A stretch of 64,000 nucleotides of DNA, from assembly GCA_949987565.1 (NCBI GenBank), contig OX465105.1, positions 3,128,496-3,192,495 of the forward strand. The letters run 5' to 3'. Under the pieces are notes generated by a model. It was not told the origin of the DNA. It ran no database searches and worked only from the letters and a program-made list of their open reading frames with translations. Of the stretch, positions 12,630-42,639 are shown piece after piece. The DNA is from Luidia sarsii (taxonomy: Eukaryota; Echinodermata; Asteroidea; Paxillosida; Luidiidae). Numbering within the stretch: position 1 is the stretch's first letter; each line of letters begins with the position of its first letter. Position numbers and translations under genes: made by a program.

Positions 12630-13395
12630 AATGAACTATCGTGAACTTTCAATACTAATTTCAACAGACATAGAGATCTCTATAACATTCATTGTCATAA
12701 TATATTGCAGGCACCTAAACCTCAGTTTAGGGATGGGCAGCACTCTTTTTCATTAAGGCTAGGGACACATTGTAACAATGACTGGTGCATTGTTACATTA
12801 CTTGAAATTGGGTCAAACTATAGTTGCCTTCGTACCTGGTTATATTTCTCCTCAATTTACTCATGAAATTCATTTTGAAAATGCCTGTTATCAATGTAGA
12901 AAAAAGTCACATCATGGACATGAAACATTTTATATATGTATAAACATTAAAACATTTATTTAAAGGGATCAACCACGCGCTCATTAAATTTGGGTTGGTT
13001 GACACAATTCTATTCAAAATCTGCTAGTCTCAAAGGATCAACCACGCGCCCGTATGGGTGGGTTGGGACATATTTGATTTAAAATATGCAAGTCTCGAAG
13101 GATCAACCACGCGCCCGTATGGGTGGGTTGAGACATAATTGATTTAAAATCTGCTAGTCTCAAAGGATCAACCACGCGCCCGTATGGGTGGGTTGGGACA
13201 TATTTGATTTAAAATATGCAAGTCTCGAAGGATCAACCACGCGCCCGTATGGGTGGGTTGAGACATAATTGATTTAAAATCTGCTAGTCTCGAAGGATCA
13301 ACCACGCGCCCGTATGGGTGGGTTGAGACATAATTGATTTAAAATCTGCCAGTCTCGAAGGATCAACCACGCGCCCGTATGGGTGGGTTGATAAT
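12630..13395. repeat. Regular hairpin array, about 65-bp unit, with flank duplicated from 8.44-9.12 kb
   Basis: 12963-13395 holds about seven units with CAACCACGCGCCCGTATGGG then TGGGTTG, spaced by TTGATTTAAAATCTGCTAGT. The upstream flank (TGACTGGTGCATTGTTACA) also occurs before the 8.8-kb array, so the two regions are diverged copies of one segment. Confidence 0.85.
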
Positions 13396-13900
13396 AATAT
13401 GACCAGGTACAAAGGTGTCCACAATCGTGATAAGACTTTTGGGGTGGGTGGCATTTTTTAAAAAGAAATATTGAACCATTAATTACAAAACATTAATTAA
13501 ACAGACATAACAAATACACCATGTTAGGGCAAGCCTGAACAATGGCATGGAGCTATATCGAGCTGAACATTGGACAGTGTTCACGATACCATTCTCATCA
13601 GCACCCAAGGAAGAAATCTTCACCTCGTGGATTCGATCGATTTCATCAAGTCAAAGAAACTCCAGGATTCCACGCAAGGAAGATGGACATCGCGTTACGA
13701 TGACGTCACCGAGGAGAAAAGACTGCCCGGCAAAAACATGACACAAGCAAATACTAACTCCCTATTTCATAACATCCAACTACCATAATTCTTTTTTTAA
13801 TTAGGGGTATTAGGGTATTAGGCTTGGGATAGGGTCGGGTAGAATTAGGGCTAGGGTTAAGGTCACAGGGTTAATGATTGGTCGACGACAAGCCTTAAGG
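13396..13900. other. No recognised gene; TTAGGG-like degenerate stretch at 13800-13870
   Basis: Overlapping open frames of 64 and 72 codons (from 13547 and 13570) have no recognisable domains. 13800-13870 contains GGGTATTAGGG and GGGCTAGGGTTA, telomere-like but irregular. Confidence 0.4.
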
Positions 13901-13904
13901 CTGA

Positions 13905-14275
13905 AGATCCGACACTCAAGATTCAAGATACAAGGTCGGTGATTTAAGATTCAAGATTTAAGATTCAAGATTCAAGATTCAAGATTCAAGATTCAAGATT
14001 CAAGATTCAAGATTCAAGATTCAAGATTCAAGATTTAAGATTTAAGATTCAAGATTCAAGATTCAAGATTCAAGATTCAAGATTCAAGATTCAAGATTCA
14101 AGATTTAAGATTTAAGATTTAAGATTTAAGATTCGAGATTCAAGATTCGAGATTCAAGATTCGAGATTCAAGATTCGAGATTCGAGATTCAAGATTCAAG
14201 ATTCGAGATTCAAGATTCAAGATTCAAGATTCAAGATTCAAGATTCAAGATTCGAGATTCGAGATTCAAGAAAGT
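13905..14275. repeat. Heptamer microsatellite (ATTCAAG)n
   Basis: About 50 copies of the 7-bp unit ATTCAAG with variants ATTTAAG and ATTCGAG that cluster locally. It abuts the CCGAAAT satellite, which has the same 7-bp period. Confidence 0.95.
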
Positions 14276-14344
14276 GTCGAGATCCAAGTAACGGATTTCA
14301 TGTTCTCAGGCTCAAGTCTCGATAGGCCTATTTCAGATTCTAGA

Positions 14345-17300
14345 TTTCATGATCCGAAATCCGAAATCGGAAATCCGGAATACGAAACTCAGAAATTTGT
14401 TCTCTGAAATCCGATTTGCGATCTTCGAAAATTGTTCTCCGAAATCCGAAATTCGTTCTCCGTCCCCCAATCTCCGACCTCCGAAATTCGATCACCAAAA
14501 ACCATTCTCCGTCATCCGAAATTCGTTTTCCAAAATCCGAAAACCGGAAAAATCCGAAATCCGAAATCCGGAAAAATCCGAAATCCGGAAAAATCCGAAA
14601 TCCGAAAGAAATCCGAAAGAAATCCGAAAGAAATCCGAAATCCTTTCTTCAAATCTCCGAAACCCGATCTTCGAAAATCGTTCTCTGAAGTCCGATCTCC
14701 GATCTCCGTAAACGGATTTTCGAAACCGAAATTCGTTCTCCCTCCTCCAATCTCCGAAATCTGAAATGCCATCTCCGAAATCCGAAATGCCATCTCCGAA
14801 ATCCGAAATCCGAAATGCCATCTCCAAAATCCGAAATCCGAAATGCCATCTCCAAAATCCGAAATGCCATCTCCGAAATCCGAAATGCCATCTCCGAAAT
14901 CCGAAATGCCATCTCCGAAATCCGAAATGCCATCTCCGAAATCCGAAATGCCATCTCCGAAATCCGAAATGCCATTTCCGAAATCCGAAATGCCATCTCC
15001 GAAATCCGAAATGCCATCTCCGAAATCCGAAATCCGAAATGCCATCTCCGAAATCCGAAATGCCATCTCCAAAATCCGAAATGCCATCTCCGAAATCCGA
15101 AATGCCATTTCCGAAATCCGAAATGCCATCTCCGAAATCCGAAATGCCATCTCCGAAATCCGAAATGCCATCTTCGAAATCCGAAATGCCATCTCCGAAA
15201 TCCGAAATGCCATTTCCGAAATCCGAAATGCCATCTCCGAAATCCGAAATGCCATTTCCGAAATCCGAAATGCCATCTCCGAAATCCGAAATGCCATCTC
15301 CGAAATCCGAAATGCCATCTCCGAAATCCGAAATGCCATTTCCGAAATCCGAAATGCCATCTCCGAAATCCGAAATGCCATCTCCGAAATCCGAAATGCC
15401 ATCTCCGAAATCCGAAATCCGAAATGCCATCTCCGAAATCCGAAATCCGAAATCCGGAAAAATCCGAAATCCGGAAAAATCCGAAATCCGGAAAAATCCG
15501 AAATCCGAAAGAAATCCGAAAGAAATCCGAAATCCTTTAATCAAATCTCCGGTACCCGATCTTCGAAAATCGTTCTCTGAAGTCCGATCTCCGATCTCCG
15601 TAAAACTTATCATCGTAAACTGATTTTCGAAACCGAAATTCGTTCTCCCTCCTCCAATCTCCGAAATCCGAAATGCAATCTCCGAAATCCGAAATGCCAT
15701 CTCCGAAATCCGAAATGCCATCTCCGAAATCCGAAATGCCATCTCTGAAATCCGAAATGCCATCTCCGAAATCCGAAATCCGAAATGCCATCTCCAAAAT
15801 CCGAAATGCCATCTCCGAAATCCGAAATCCGAAATGCCATCTCCGAAATCCGAAATCCGAAATGCCATCTCCGAAATCCGAAATGCCATCTCCGAAATCC
15901 GAAATGCCATCTCCGAAATCCGAAATCCGAAATGCCATCTCCAAAATCCGAAATGCCATCTCCGAAATCCGAAATGCCATCTCCGAAATCCGAAATCCGA
16001 AATGCCATCTCCAAAATCCGAAATGCCATCTCCGAAATCCGAAATGCCATCTCCAAAATCCGAAATGCCATCTCCGAAATCCGAAATGCCATCTCCGAAA
16101 TCCGAAATGCCATTTCCGAAATCCGAAATGCCATCTCCGAAATCCGAAATCCGAAATGCCATCTCCGAAATCCGAAATGCCATCTCCGAAATCCGAAATA
16201 CCATTTCCGAAATCCGAAATGCCATCTCCAAAATCCGAAATGCCATCTCCGAAATCCGAAATGCCATCTCCGAAATCCGAAATGCCATCTCCGAAATCCG
16301 AAATCCGAAATGCCATCTCCGAAATCCGAAATGCCATCTCCAAAATCCGAAATCCGAAATGTCATTTCCGTAATCCGAAATCCGAAATGCCATCTCCGAA
16401 ATCCGATCTTCGAAAATCGGTCACTGAAATCCGATCTCCGATCTTCAAAAAATGTGTCGCCAAAATATCCGAAATCCGAAATCCGAAATCCGAAATCCGA
16501 AATCCGAAATCCGAAATCCGAAATCCGAAATCCGAAATCCGAAATCCGAAATCCGAAATCCGAAATCCGAAATCCGAAATCCGAAATCCGAAATCCGAAA
16601 TCCGAAATCCGAAATCCGAAATCCGAAATCCGAAATCCGAAATCCGAAATCCGAAATCCGAAATCCGAAATCCGAAATCAGAAATCAGAAATCAGAAATC
16701 AGAAATCAGAAATCAGAAATCAGAAATCAGAAATCAGAAATCAGAAATCAGAAATCAGAAATCAGAAATCAGAAATCCGAAATCCGAAATCCGAAATCCG
16801 AAATCCGAAATCCGAAATCCGAAATCCGAAATCCGAAATCCGAAATCCGAAATCCGAAATCCGAAATCCGAAACCCGAAATACGAAACCCGAAATACGAA
16901 ATACGATTTCCAACCATCTAAATACCATCTCCGAAATTCTATCTTCTAAAATCGTTCTCCGAAATCTGAAATCCGAAATTCGAAATCAGAAATCCGAAAT
17001 ACGAAATACGATTTCCAACCACCTAAATACCATCTCCGAAATTCTATCTTCTAAAATCGTTTTCCGAAAACTGAAATCCGAAATCCCATTATCGAAATCC
17101 GAAATCCGAAATGCAATCTCAGAAATCCGAAATCCGAAATGCCATCTCCGATCTCCGAAAATCAGTCACCTAAATCCGATCTCCGATCTTCGAAAAATGT
17201 GTCGCCAAAATAGCCTAAACCGAAATCCGTTCTCTGTCCTCTAATCTCCGAAATCTGAAATCTGAAATCCCATCTGAAATCCCATCCGATCTTCGAAAAT

Positions 17301-17960
17301 CGGTCACTAAAATGAAATCTTCGAAAAATTATCGCCCAAATCGCCGAAACTAAAATTCGTTCTCCGTCCTCCAATCTCGAAATCCGAAATACGATCTCCG
17401 AAATGCCATCTCCGAAATCCGAAATCCGAAAATCGGTCACTGAAATCCGATCTCCGATCTTCGAAAAATGTGTCGCCCAAATTGCCGAAACTAAAATTCG
17501 TTCTCCGTCCTCCAATCTCCGTCCTCCAATCTCCGACCTCCAAAATACGATCTCTGAAATCCGAAATCCGAAATCCGAAATCCGAAATCCGAAATCCGAA
17601 ATCCGAAATCCGAAATCCGAAATTCGAAATTCGAAATTCGAATTCCGAAATGCCATTTCCGAAATGCCATTTCCGAAATCCGAAATCCAAAAATCCGAAA
17701 TCCGAAATGCCATTTCCGAAATCCGAAATGCCATCTCCGAAATCCGAAATCCGAAATCCGAAATCCGAAATCCAAAATCCCAAACCCGAAATACGATCGC
17801 CGAAATACGATTTCCAACCACCTAAATACCATCTCCGAAATTCTATCTTCGAAAATCGTTCTCCGAGATCCGAAACCCAATCTTCAAAATCCGATCTCCG
17901 AAACCCAATCTTCAATATCCGCTCTCCGAAATCCAAGCTACTAAGTCCGATCTCCGACTT
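14345..17960. repeat. Satellite built on the heptamer CCGAAAT, organised in 21-bp and larger units
   Basis: The base unit is CCGAAAT. From 14765 to 16400 most DNA follows a 21-bp unit made of two CCGAAAT and one GCCATCT. 16467-16880 is nearly pure heptamer. Longer blocks (with TCCGATCTCCG, GTTCTCCG) recur at about 14545-14760, 15440-15670 and 17040-17960, showing higher-order duplication. All frames on both strands stay open over long stretches (up to 633 codons, FRISEMA-type repeats) because the units lack stops and 21 is a multiple of three. There is no coding evidence. Confidence 0.95.
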
Positions 17961-17963
17961 CAG

Positions 17964-18008
17964 AACCAGCGGGACTTGGCCAATTTTGTCAATGGTGTCC
18001 GTCGTTTG
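17964..18008 (+). other. Candidate 15-codon exon at the satellite edge
   Basis: Bounded by CTTCAG and GTAAGT, this 45-base piece reads NQRDLANFVNGVRRL in one frame and looks more protein-like than the satellite beside it. It is followed by the degraded exon modules of 18.2-19.6 kb. It may be an exon remnant of the same lost gene. Short length makes chance a serious alternative. Confidence 0.25.
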
Positions 18009-18239
18009 GTAAGTATTGTATCACTTGACCAATATAAAGATCAGGAAAACATTTTCCAGTGGCAGACCTAGACCTATTTATTTCAACTACCTAAATTGGA
18101 ATTAAAAATAAATATTTTTGCAAATAATTTAAATGTTTCTTTTGCATCTCAAAATAATATGGAGTTTCGTGGTACCGGGATGTTTCTTAAAACTATATTT
18201 TTGGTTATGTTAAAAGAAAAAGACACCGTGAACAGCACC

Positions 18240-19566
18240 AAGATTTCAAGAAGGAAAAGAGAAAGGGAAGAAAATCGGTTGCGGACGTTGCTAGGATCCG
18301 GAAACAGGGGAGGATGACGATCTACGATGCCCTACTTGTAGAGGGGTCTACTCACCAATCCTCAGGTAAAATATTTAAATAAACCCTAACCCTAACCCTA
18401 ATCCTAACCCTAACCCTAACCCTAACCCTAACCCTAACCCTAACCCTAACCCTAACCCTAACCCTAACCCTAAGAAAAAGATTATTTTCTTTGTTTACCT
18501 TTATTCCATCTCCCTTGGTGCATGATTGTGTTCTTTCACAAACTTCATCTCATAAGAAAACAACAACTGAGTGATTTCATTGATGTTTTAATTCTCATTT
18601 TGTTATCTACGATGCCCTGCTTGTAGAGCGGTCCATTTAACAATCCTTAGGTAAATGAACAGACCAAATAATCAACAAAACAAATCATTCAATGGTGTTG
18701 TTGTTTTTGTTTTAACTTTCTGTGTTGCCCCTTGTTTAACGTCTTCACCATTCTAATATTTCTTCGTTGCAGTGGATGCATGTAACAAGACGACCTCCAC
18801 GAGTTTTTGAAGACACAAGTTCAACTTACCCTGACTGCTGTTGACGTCGCTATAGGATCCGGAAGCAGGGGGAAGGCGATCTACGATGCCCTGCTTGTAG
18901 AGCGGTCCATTCACCAATCCTCAGGTTAATGAACAGACAAAATAAATATATAACAAAGCATTCATTCTTTTTAGAAAATTTCTGTGTTGCCCCCTTTTTA
19001 ACGACTTTATCATTCTAACGATGAAACTTACAATGGGTAAATTCGATCAGTTGAATCAGTCAATTCTAATATTTCTTCCTTACCGTAGATACATCTAACA
19101 ATTCGACCTCCGCGACCTTTTAAGACATGCGTAAAAGCAGTCATTGCCCAATGGTCGTAGGAACACTGACTACAGACGTCGCTAGGATCCGGAAGCAGGG
19201 GGAAACTGATCTACGATGCCCTGCTTGTAGAGCGGTCCATTTAACAATCCTAAGGTAAATGAACAGACAAAATAAATAAAACAAAGCATTCAATTGTTCT
19301 TCATGATTTCAAGGGTTGCCCTTTTTTTATGTCTCCACCATCCTACCGAACGGAAAACAATGAGCAATTAAATTCCATCTATTGAATCGGTCAATTCCAA
19401 CTTTTCTTCGTTGCAGTGGATACATCTAACAAGAGGACCTCCACGACTTTTTGAAGACACAAGTTCAAGAAACTATGACTGCTATTGACGTCGCTAGGAA
19501 CCTGAAGCGGGGGATGGCGATCTACGATGACCCTGCTTGTAGAGCGGTCCATTCACCAATCCTCAG
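18240..19566 (+). pseudogene. Tandem array of decayed exon modules with splice signals kept
   Basis: Modules end at 18365, 18650, 18924, 19254 and 19566, each followed by GTAAA, GTTAA or GTAAAT. Three have clear acceptors (TTCGTTGCAG before 18773 and 19417, TTACCGTAG before 19089). The shared core is GATCTACGATGCCCTGCTTG then TAGAGCGGTCCAT. In the 18773-18924 copy, 46 codons are open after an early TAA, containing DDLHEFLKTQVQ and KAIYDALLVERSIHQSS. The 19417 copy has related DLHDFLKTQVQ but a one-base insertion breaks it later; the 19089 copy is more decayed; the first and second are partial. I do not recognise the protein. It looks like a coding exon duplicated with flanking intron about five times, then lost. 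Confidence 0.6.
18382..18473. repeat. Interstitial telomere-like tract (CCCTAA)n
   Basis: About fifteen uninterrupted copies of CCCTAA, with one TCCTAA variant. This is the animal telomere hexamer, found here within an ordinary region beside the exon-module array. Confidence 0.97.
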
Positions 19567-20001
19567 GTAAAATATTGTATTTCTCCTGTTTTTCCCAGGA
19601 CAGGCTGGTCCTGGATCGAACGCAATATGAATTTAATAAACTAATTTTAATTAGGCCTATTATCAAGTATCAACATTATTACTGGTCTATTTTTGGTACG
19701 ATTCTAAATTCAGTTAGGGCAGATAAGTTTTGGAATCGGACATAATTATTAAAACCAAAATGGCGAGGGGTTAAAATTAAAACAATTCCAATCTACAATT
19801 TTCATTATTGTCAAAAACTTGTTTTGCTATTGTCTAAACAGTGACTTTAGTGTCCTGCACCATCTCGATCGGTAACGGAAGAAAAAAAATCTACCGCAAA
19901 CAGAGCGGAACGCTCGTCTTGTCTCTAGTCTTCGAAACTATTAAAAACATGCAATGATTGGAGGGAGCCAGACGGGATACGAGTCGGTCGTCGTAGTGCA
20001 G

Positions 20002-20104
20002 TGACGTCATACTTGATGCATATTCATACTCGACAGAGGATCGCCGTCTGTGTGTATGTTCGCGTAAAATTACCTCCAATTATTCATCCGCGCACAAAAG
20101 CAAA

Positions 20105-20112
<8 letters not shown>
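20002..20112 (+). promoter_or_regulatory. Probable VPS53 proximal promoter: CRE palindrome, CCAAT-like box, YY1-type motif over the start codon
   Basis: A perfect CRE palindrome TGACGTCA lies at 20002-20009, about 95 bases before the VPS53 ATG. CCAATT follows near 20072. The sequence around the start, AAAATGGCGGC, matches the YY1 motif (AANATGGCGGC) often found at the start of TATA-less housekeeping genes. No TATA box is evident. The transcription start is not visible, so the promoter call is inference. Confidence 0.45.
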
Positions 20113-38267
<18,155 letters not shown>

Positions 38268-38317
38268 ACAGACACACACACCAACAGACCCGTGGACAAC
38301 TGTCTACAAATTTGGAA

Positions 38318-38323
38318 AATAAA
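38318..38323 (+). terminator. Poly(A) signal AATAAA for VPS53
   Basis: A canonical AATAAA sits 51 bases past the VPS53 stop codon. A second AATAAA at 39190-39195 could serve a longer 3' UTR. Which is used cannot be told from sequence. Confidence 0.5.
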
Positions 38324-38329
38324 AAAGAT

Positions 38330-39480
38330 GAATATGATTTTTAGGACTGGACCTTTTTCATTTTCATTCTTTCCTGAGAATTGTAAATATTCTGCCTGCA
38401 TTCGGGCTCAACAGGGTCCAAAAGTACTCGTAATTATTGGCGTCCTGTGAAAATGGGGCGTTTGATCCCTGAAGTTAATGGGTAAATGCTTCTGACTGGC
38501 GCTCCCACCCTGGCAAAGCTTAACTGACTATATGTATTTGGAAAGGCCGCCATCTAAGGGCTGGATAGCTCTGGTGGTTAGAGCGCTGGTATGTTGTACC
38601 ATGAGTATGGGACCAAGTAAGAATTTTCATATGCTCACAATTTTTGGAAAATAGATGATTAGGGTTTGCCTAGAAGATTGCAAGTAACATTTATGGTTTA
38701 AGATCGCTTGTTCGTCACTGGTAATTATAAACTGATTTTTTTTTATATCTGCTTAGTAGTACTAATTTATTAATGTCATTAATAGATCAATACTATTCAG
38801 ACATTCACTGTATCCCTTCCATAGCTTATTCCAAAACATGTAAACTATAATATAATATGACATTTCATTTCAAATAATAAGTCGCTTTACAAAAATACAA
38901 AAGAATCGCAAAACTGGTATACTGGCTTAAATGGGATGAAATGAATGACTGTTTTGCAAACCATGAGTGCATTGTACAAAGTTTAGGCAGACTGCTTGTA
39001 GTGGTCTGTAAATATGGCTGTATTTCTGAATATCATGGTCATCATAGTTGATGTTTGTCAATGTTTACTAGAGATGGAAATCTATGAATCTCTTGAGGTA
39101 CAAGTTGTAGTATCCTAAAGTTGTGGTCAGGTAGATTAGAAATGAATCCATCTGTGTATTTTACCAATGTGCATATAAAGTATTACGGAAATAAAACTCC
39201 TGTTCAATATACTCTGCATTGCAGTGTGTTATTGTGACTGAAATTTCATGTGCACATATTGATGAGCTGCAATATTCTATAGGCCTTTTTTATTATGCAA
39301 ATATTATATATGCATTGAACTGAGGTTATGGGCGCTAGATTTCTAAGATTAATTGTTGTTCCCCACTGTTTTTTTTTTATCTTTTCTTGACATATTCTTC
39401 AACAAAACCGAACGTTATGTTAGGAACAATGGTAAGGTCCCTTGAATTTACCGCCATCTTGAGATGGATTGAGAAAGGTT
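38330..39480. other. VPS53 3' flank with SINE-B fragment; otherwise no gene
   Basis: A plus-strand SINE-B fragment lies at about 38500-38625. The remainder is AT-rich with no recognised feature. Confidence 0.5.
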
Positions 39481-39483
39481 GTT

Positions 39484-39800
39484 ACATTTACACTGGAGGA
39501 TTGTGGAGGATTGTGGAGGATTGAGGAAGGTTGTTAAATTTACACTGGAGGATTCTGGAGGATTGTGGAGGATTGAGGAAGGTTGTTAAATTTACACTGG
39601 AGGATTGTGAAGGATTGAGGAAGGTTGTTAAATTTACACTGGAGGATTGTGGAGGATTGAGGAAGGTTGTTAAATTTACACTGGAGGATTGTGGAGGATT
39701 GAGGAAGGTTGTTATATTTACACCACAGGTCTGTGGAGGATTTAGGAAGGTTGTAAAATTTACACTTGAGGATTGTGGAGGATTCTGAAGGATTGCGGAG
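39484..39800. repeat. Minisatellite, 42-bp unit (TTTACACTGGAGGATTGTGG)
   Basis: Six to seven units, the first ones longer by an extra GGAGGATTG. The length is a multiple of three, so open frames on both strands are artefacts. Confidence 0.9.
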
Positions 39801-39809
39801 GGTTCCAAG

Positions 39810-42450
39810 TAAGCAGTACTATGGGGTTGACATTAATTAGGAACTTACTTTCTCTCTTAATAAATGTACCTTTATTTGTAGAGTCCAGTATTTGTTTTAA
39901 AGTATGCGCTTCAGGTCATCCTGTCCCACCACACTAGGCTATGAATCATTTTCAATTAAAAGAAAACACAACAAAACAATTAAGTCAAGTCGTTTTAAAC
40001 TTCTGATTAGAATCAGCTTAATTCTTCTTTATTGCCATGAACGTAACATGTCTTAGCTCAGTCTAGTGTTACAGTCAAGTACCAATGAGCTTCAAGGTAT
40101 AAACGTCTGGCAAGAGTTGCTATAATTGTCTACAGTGAGATGTACATTGGCCGACTGCTATTGGCAAGAGGAAGATGGAGGATTGCCATTTTTGAAGTGT
40201 GGAGCGTTTGCAGCAACATCCTGTGTGAATTAAAAATAAACTAGCTTGGCAAGCTTCTGCCACCTCCCTCCTGTCCCTTTGATCCTCCCCCCCCCCTTTT
40301 TCCCCATTTGATCTCCCCTCCCTTGGTGTACATCTGCATCCCATTCCCTTCCCTTTGTCCTTCCTCTGACATGTGTGTCAGGGCTTTCTTTCCCCTGACT
40401 GTCTGTGTATGTCCTTGTCACTTTGATTTGAGAAAGGTCCTGCTAGGATCGAAATCTAACTCTAACTTTTGAGATTTATGCTTTGATGATATTCAGAACG
40501 CTTATGAATACCGCCATCGGTTGGCAAAGGATCCAGTGGTTTCATAAGACAGGCAGAGCACACATGCACTGAATCACTGCATGTGCCATGAGCTCCTCTT
40601 GAGATAGCCTTGTCCAAGGCGGTCTCTCCGGTACAAAACGGCTCCGGGCAGAGATCCGGACCAAATGCACGCAAACCGCGACACAACGGCACTACACCAC
40701 GCCGGTGCAAGCTGTACACAGCTCACAGACCGCACCGCTGCCATATCACACAACAGTATGTGTGCATACATGTATGAGCCTGTACGAAGATGGGGAATGG
40801 TGCACAGCGTGTGTGAGCTATGAGTGGATCAATGGTGCTGCATTTTGCAATGGTGTTGTGCAACTATTTGTGAAGGCCCGATTTTGATTTCTAAATCGAC
40901 GACCAACGCCTTGATCAAGGCTACTCTTAAGGTGGATACCTGCGTGTTATAAATGCCTGTAATTATTATTATTATCATCACAACATTACAAGTGTTATTA
41001 TAACAAGTGTATTATCTTCTCAGACCCAGAATCCAAAGAGATTATACACATGGTGTTGCTGCAAACTTTCCACACTGTGATTGCACCATGCAAACTTTGC
41101 AAATGTTCGTCTTTTTTTTTTAGGTTTTGAAGTCACAAATGGTGCGCAAACTGCTGCCCAAGTAGCGCTTAAGAGCCAAATATACACAATTAAATGACAT
41201 ACAATCCAACAATGTTGCTTGAATATAAAATACATATCATCTCATGCTAATTGCACTAATAGTAACGCCAATCACATGCCACAGACAGGGTAAAATTGTG
41301 TGTTGACTTACCAGGGATGTAAGTGACCGACAAAGTCATTAACTGAAAATCACTGAAGCCCAATAAATTGTGCGACTGCGAGTGAGTGCTTACTGGTACG
41401 CGACCGTGAGCTATGCAACTGCGAGTGAGAAATTACGTGACAGAGAGATTTACGGCAGGGGTGCAGGCGCCTTTCAGTTTTTAGGGTTTTAAAAGATACA
41501 AATTAGTAGTTTGAGATACCAGTTTGACATAAAATCTAAAAAAAAATATCATGCCATTTCTGGAAATCCGGAAAATTCCGGAAGTCTTCCATTCCTGGAC
41601 TAACGCATGTAACAACTAGTGGCAATACTGACAACCCTAGTCACACTTGAGGCAGAGTGAGCCAAATTGCATTCTGAATGAAAATTATTCTCATATTCCT
41701 GGATATTCAAAGTGCAGTCTGAATAGTCTGACTACATTCGCATGTTTAAACAGAATTCTAAATACTGCTCTCCCACTGTTTTCCAACTACATTTGAGCTG
41801 CATTCGAGAGTTAAACACGCCATCAGGAATGGGCAAGAATTATTTGAGGCAGGCTCAAAGCGCAGTCTAAGCGTTCGATCGACATTTTACAAATCTCTGT
41901 CTGGCTTGTTCTGCTTAATTTCTTAAAGAGTCTGGATAAAACTTGTGACATGGCCTTAAAGCCCCTACACACCATTGGTAATGGTCTTAGAAATGCAATG
42001 CTTTGTCTAATGCAGCACATATGCATGAAATCACACACCTGTGAAAGTTTTAGCTTAATCAGTCAACCATGTCGTGAGAAAATGTTTTCATCAAACTTTC
42101 AGCTTCCAGGAAAGTAAAATATTTACTTCCACCTGAGTACCGGGTAAAGTTACTTTAACCAAATTTGTCAGGTCGAAATTTGTGCACTGACTCTGCTGGG
42201 ATAAGGTGTGGTTCTGAGAAGAAATGGTATGTGGGGAATTTGATGATTGAGCTGGGGGAGGGGTTGGGGTGTGCTGGAGTTGAGAGTGGGGGAGAGGTGG
42301 TACATGTATATATGAGGGAAAGCCGGTGTGGTGAAGCATGGGATTGCTGGGGTTGGCATGGAAGCTGTGTGTTCATTTATCTATCAATTCATAGTTGCAG
42401 ATCCGGCACTGTTGAGTATTGTGTATCTCATTACTACTACTACTACTTCT
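39810..42450. other. Convergent intergenic region, no gene recognised
   Basis: 40230-40430 is a minus copy of a dispersed repeat also at 50690-50880 (GGAAAGAAAGCCCTGACACA type). An FB-1 fragment lies near 40430-40480. A minus-strand frame at 40719-40462 contains GETALDKAISRGAHGTC, faintly ankyrin-like, but has no support beyond that. Confidence 0.4.
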
Positions 42451-42452
42451 AC

Positions 42453-42632
42453 TAGTGGAACATCACCATAACGAACATCCCAGGATCCATGAAAATTGTT
42501 TGGTATAGCGGTCGTTCGTTACAGCAGTTGCAGCCACATTAATTTGTACACAAAAATTGGGAGCCAAAGGGCATGTTTGATATAGCCGAATGTTCAGTAT
42601 ATCGGCGTTCGCTATAGCGATGTTCCACTGTA
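42453..42632. mobile_element. MITE, inverted sister of the element at 34413-34598
   Basis: Carries CTAGTGGAACATCACCATAA at one end and TAGCGATGTTCCACTGTA at the other. Internal GGGAGCCAAAGGGCAT mirrors the 34.5-kb copy. Confidence 0.75.
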
Positions 42633-42639
42633 CTACTAA

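Noticed and set aside
11482..12756. Three overlapping plus-strand frames of 277-424 codons
   Set aside because: All three frames of a 31-32-bp minisatellite are open together; no domain, no splice context.
14492..17936. Very long open frames (up to 633 codons) on both strands with FRISEMA, SEIRNPK and ISDFGDG peptides
   Set aside because: They follow from a stop-free 7/21-bp satellite; several frames are open at once and no non-repeat domain appears.
40462..40719. Ankyrin-like peptide GETALDKAISRGAHGTC on the minus strand
   Set aside because: Too short, no second repeat, no splice context; at most a remnant.
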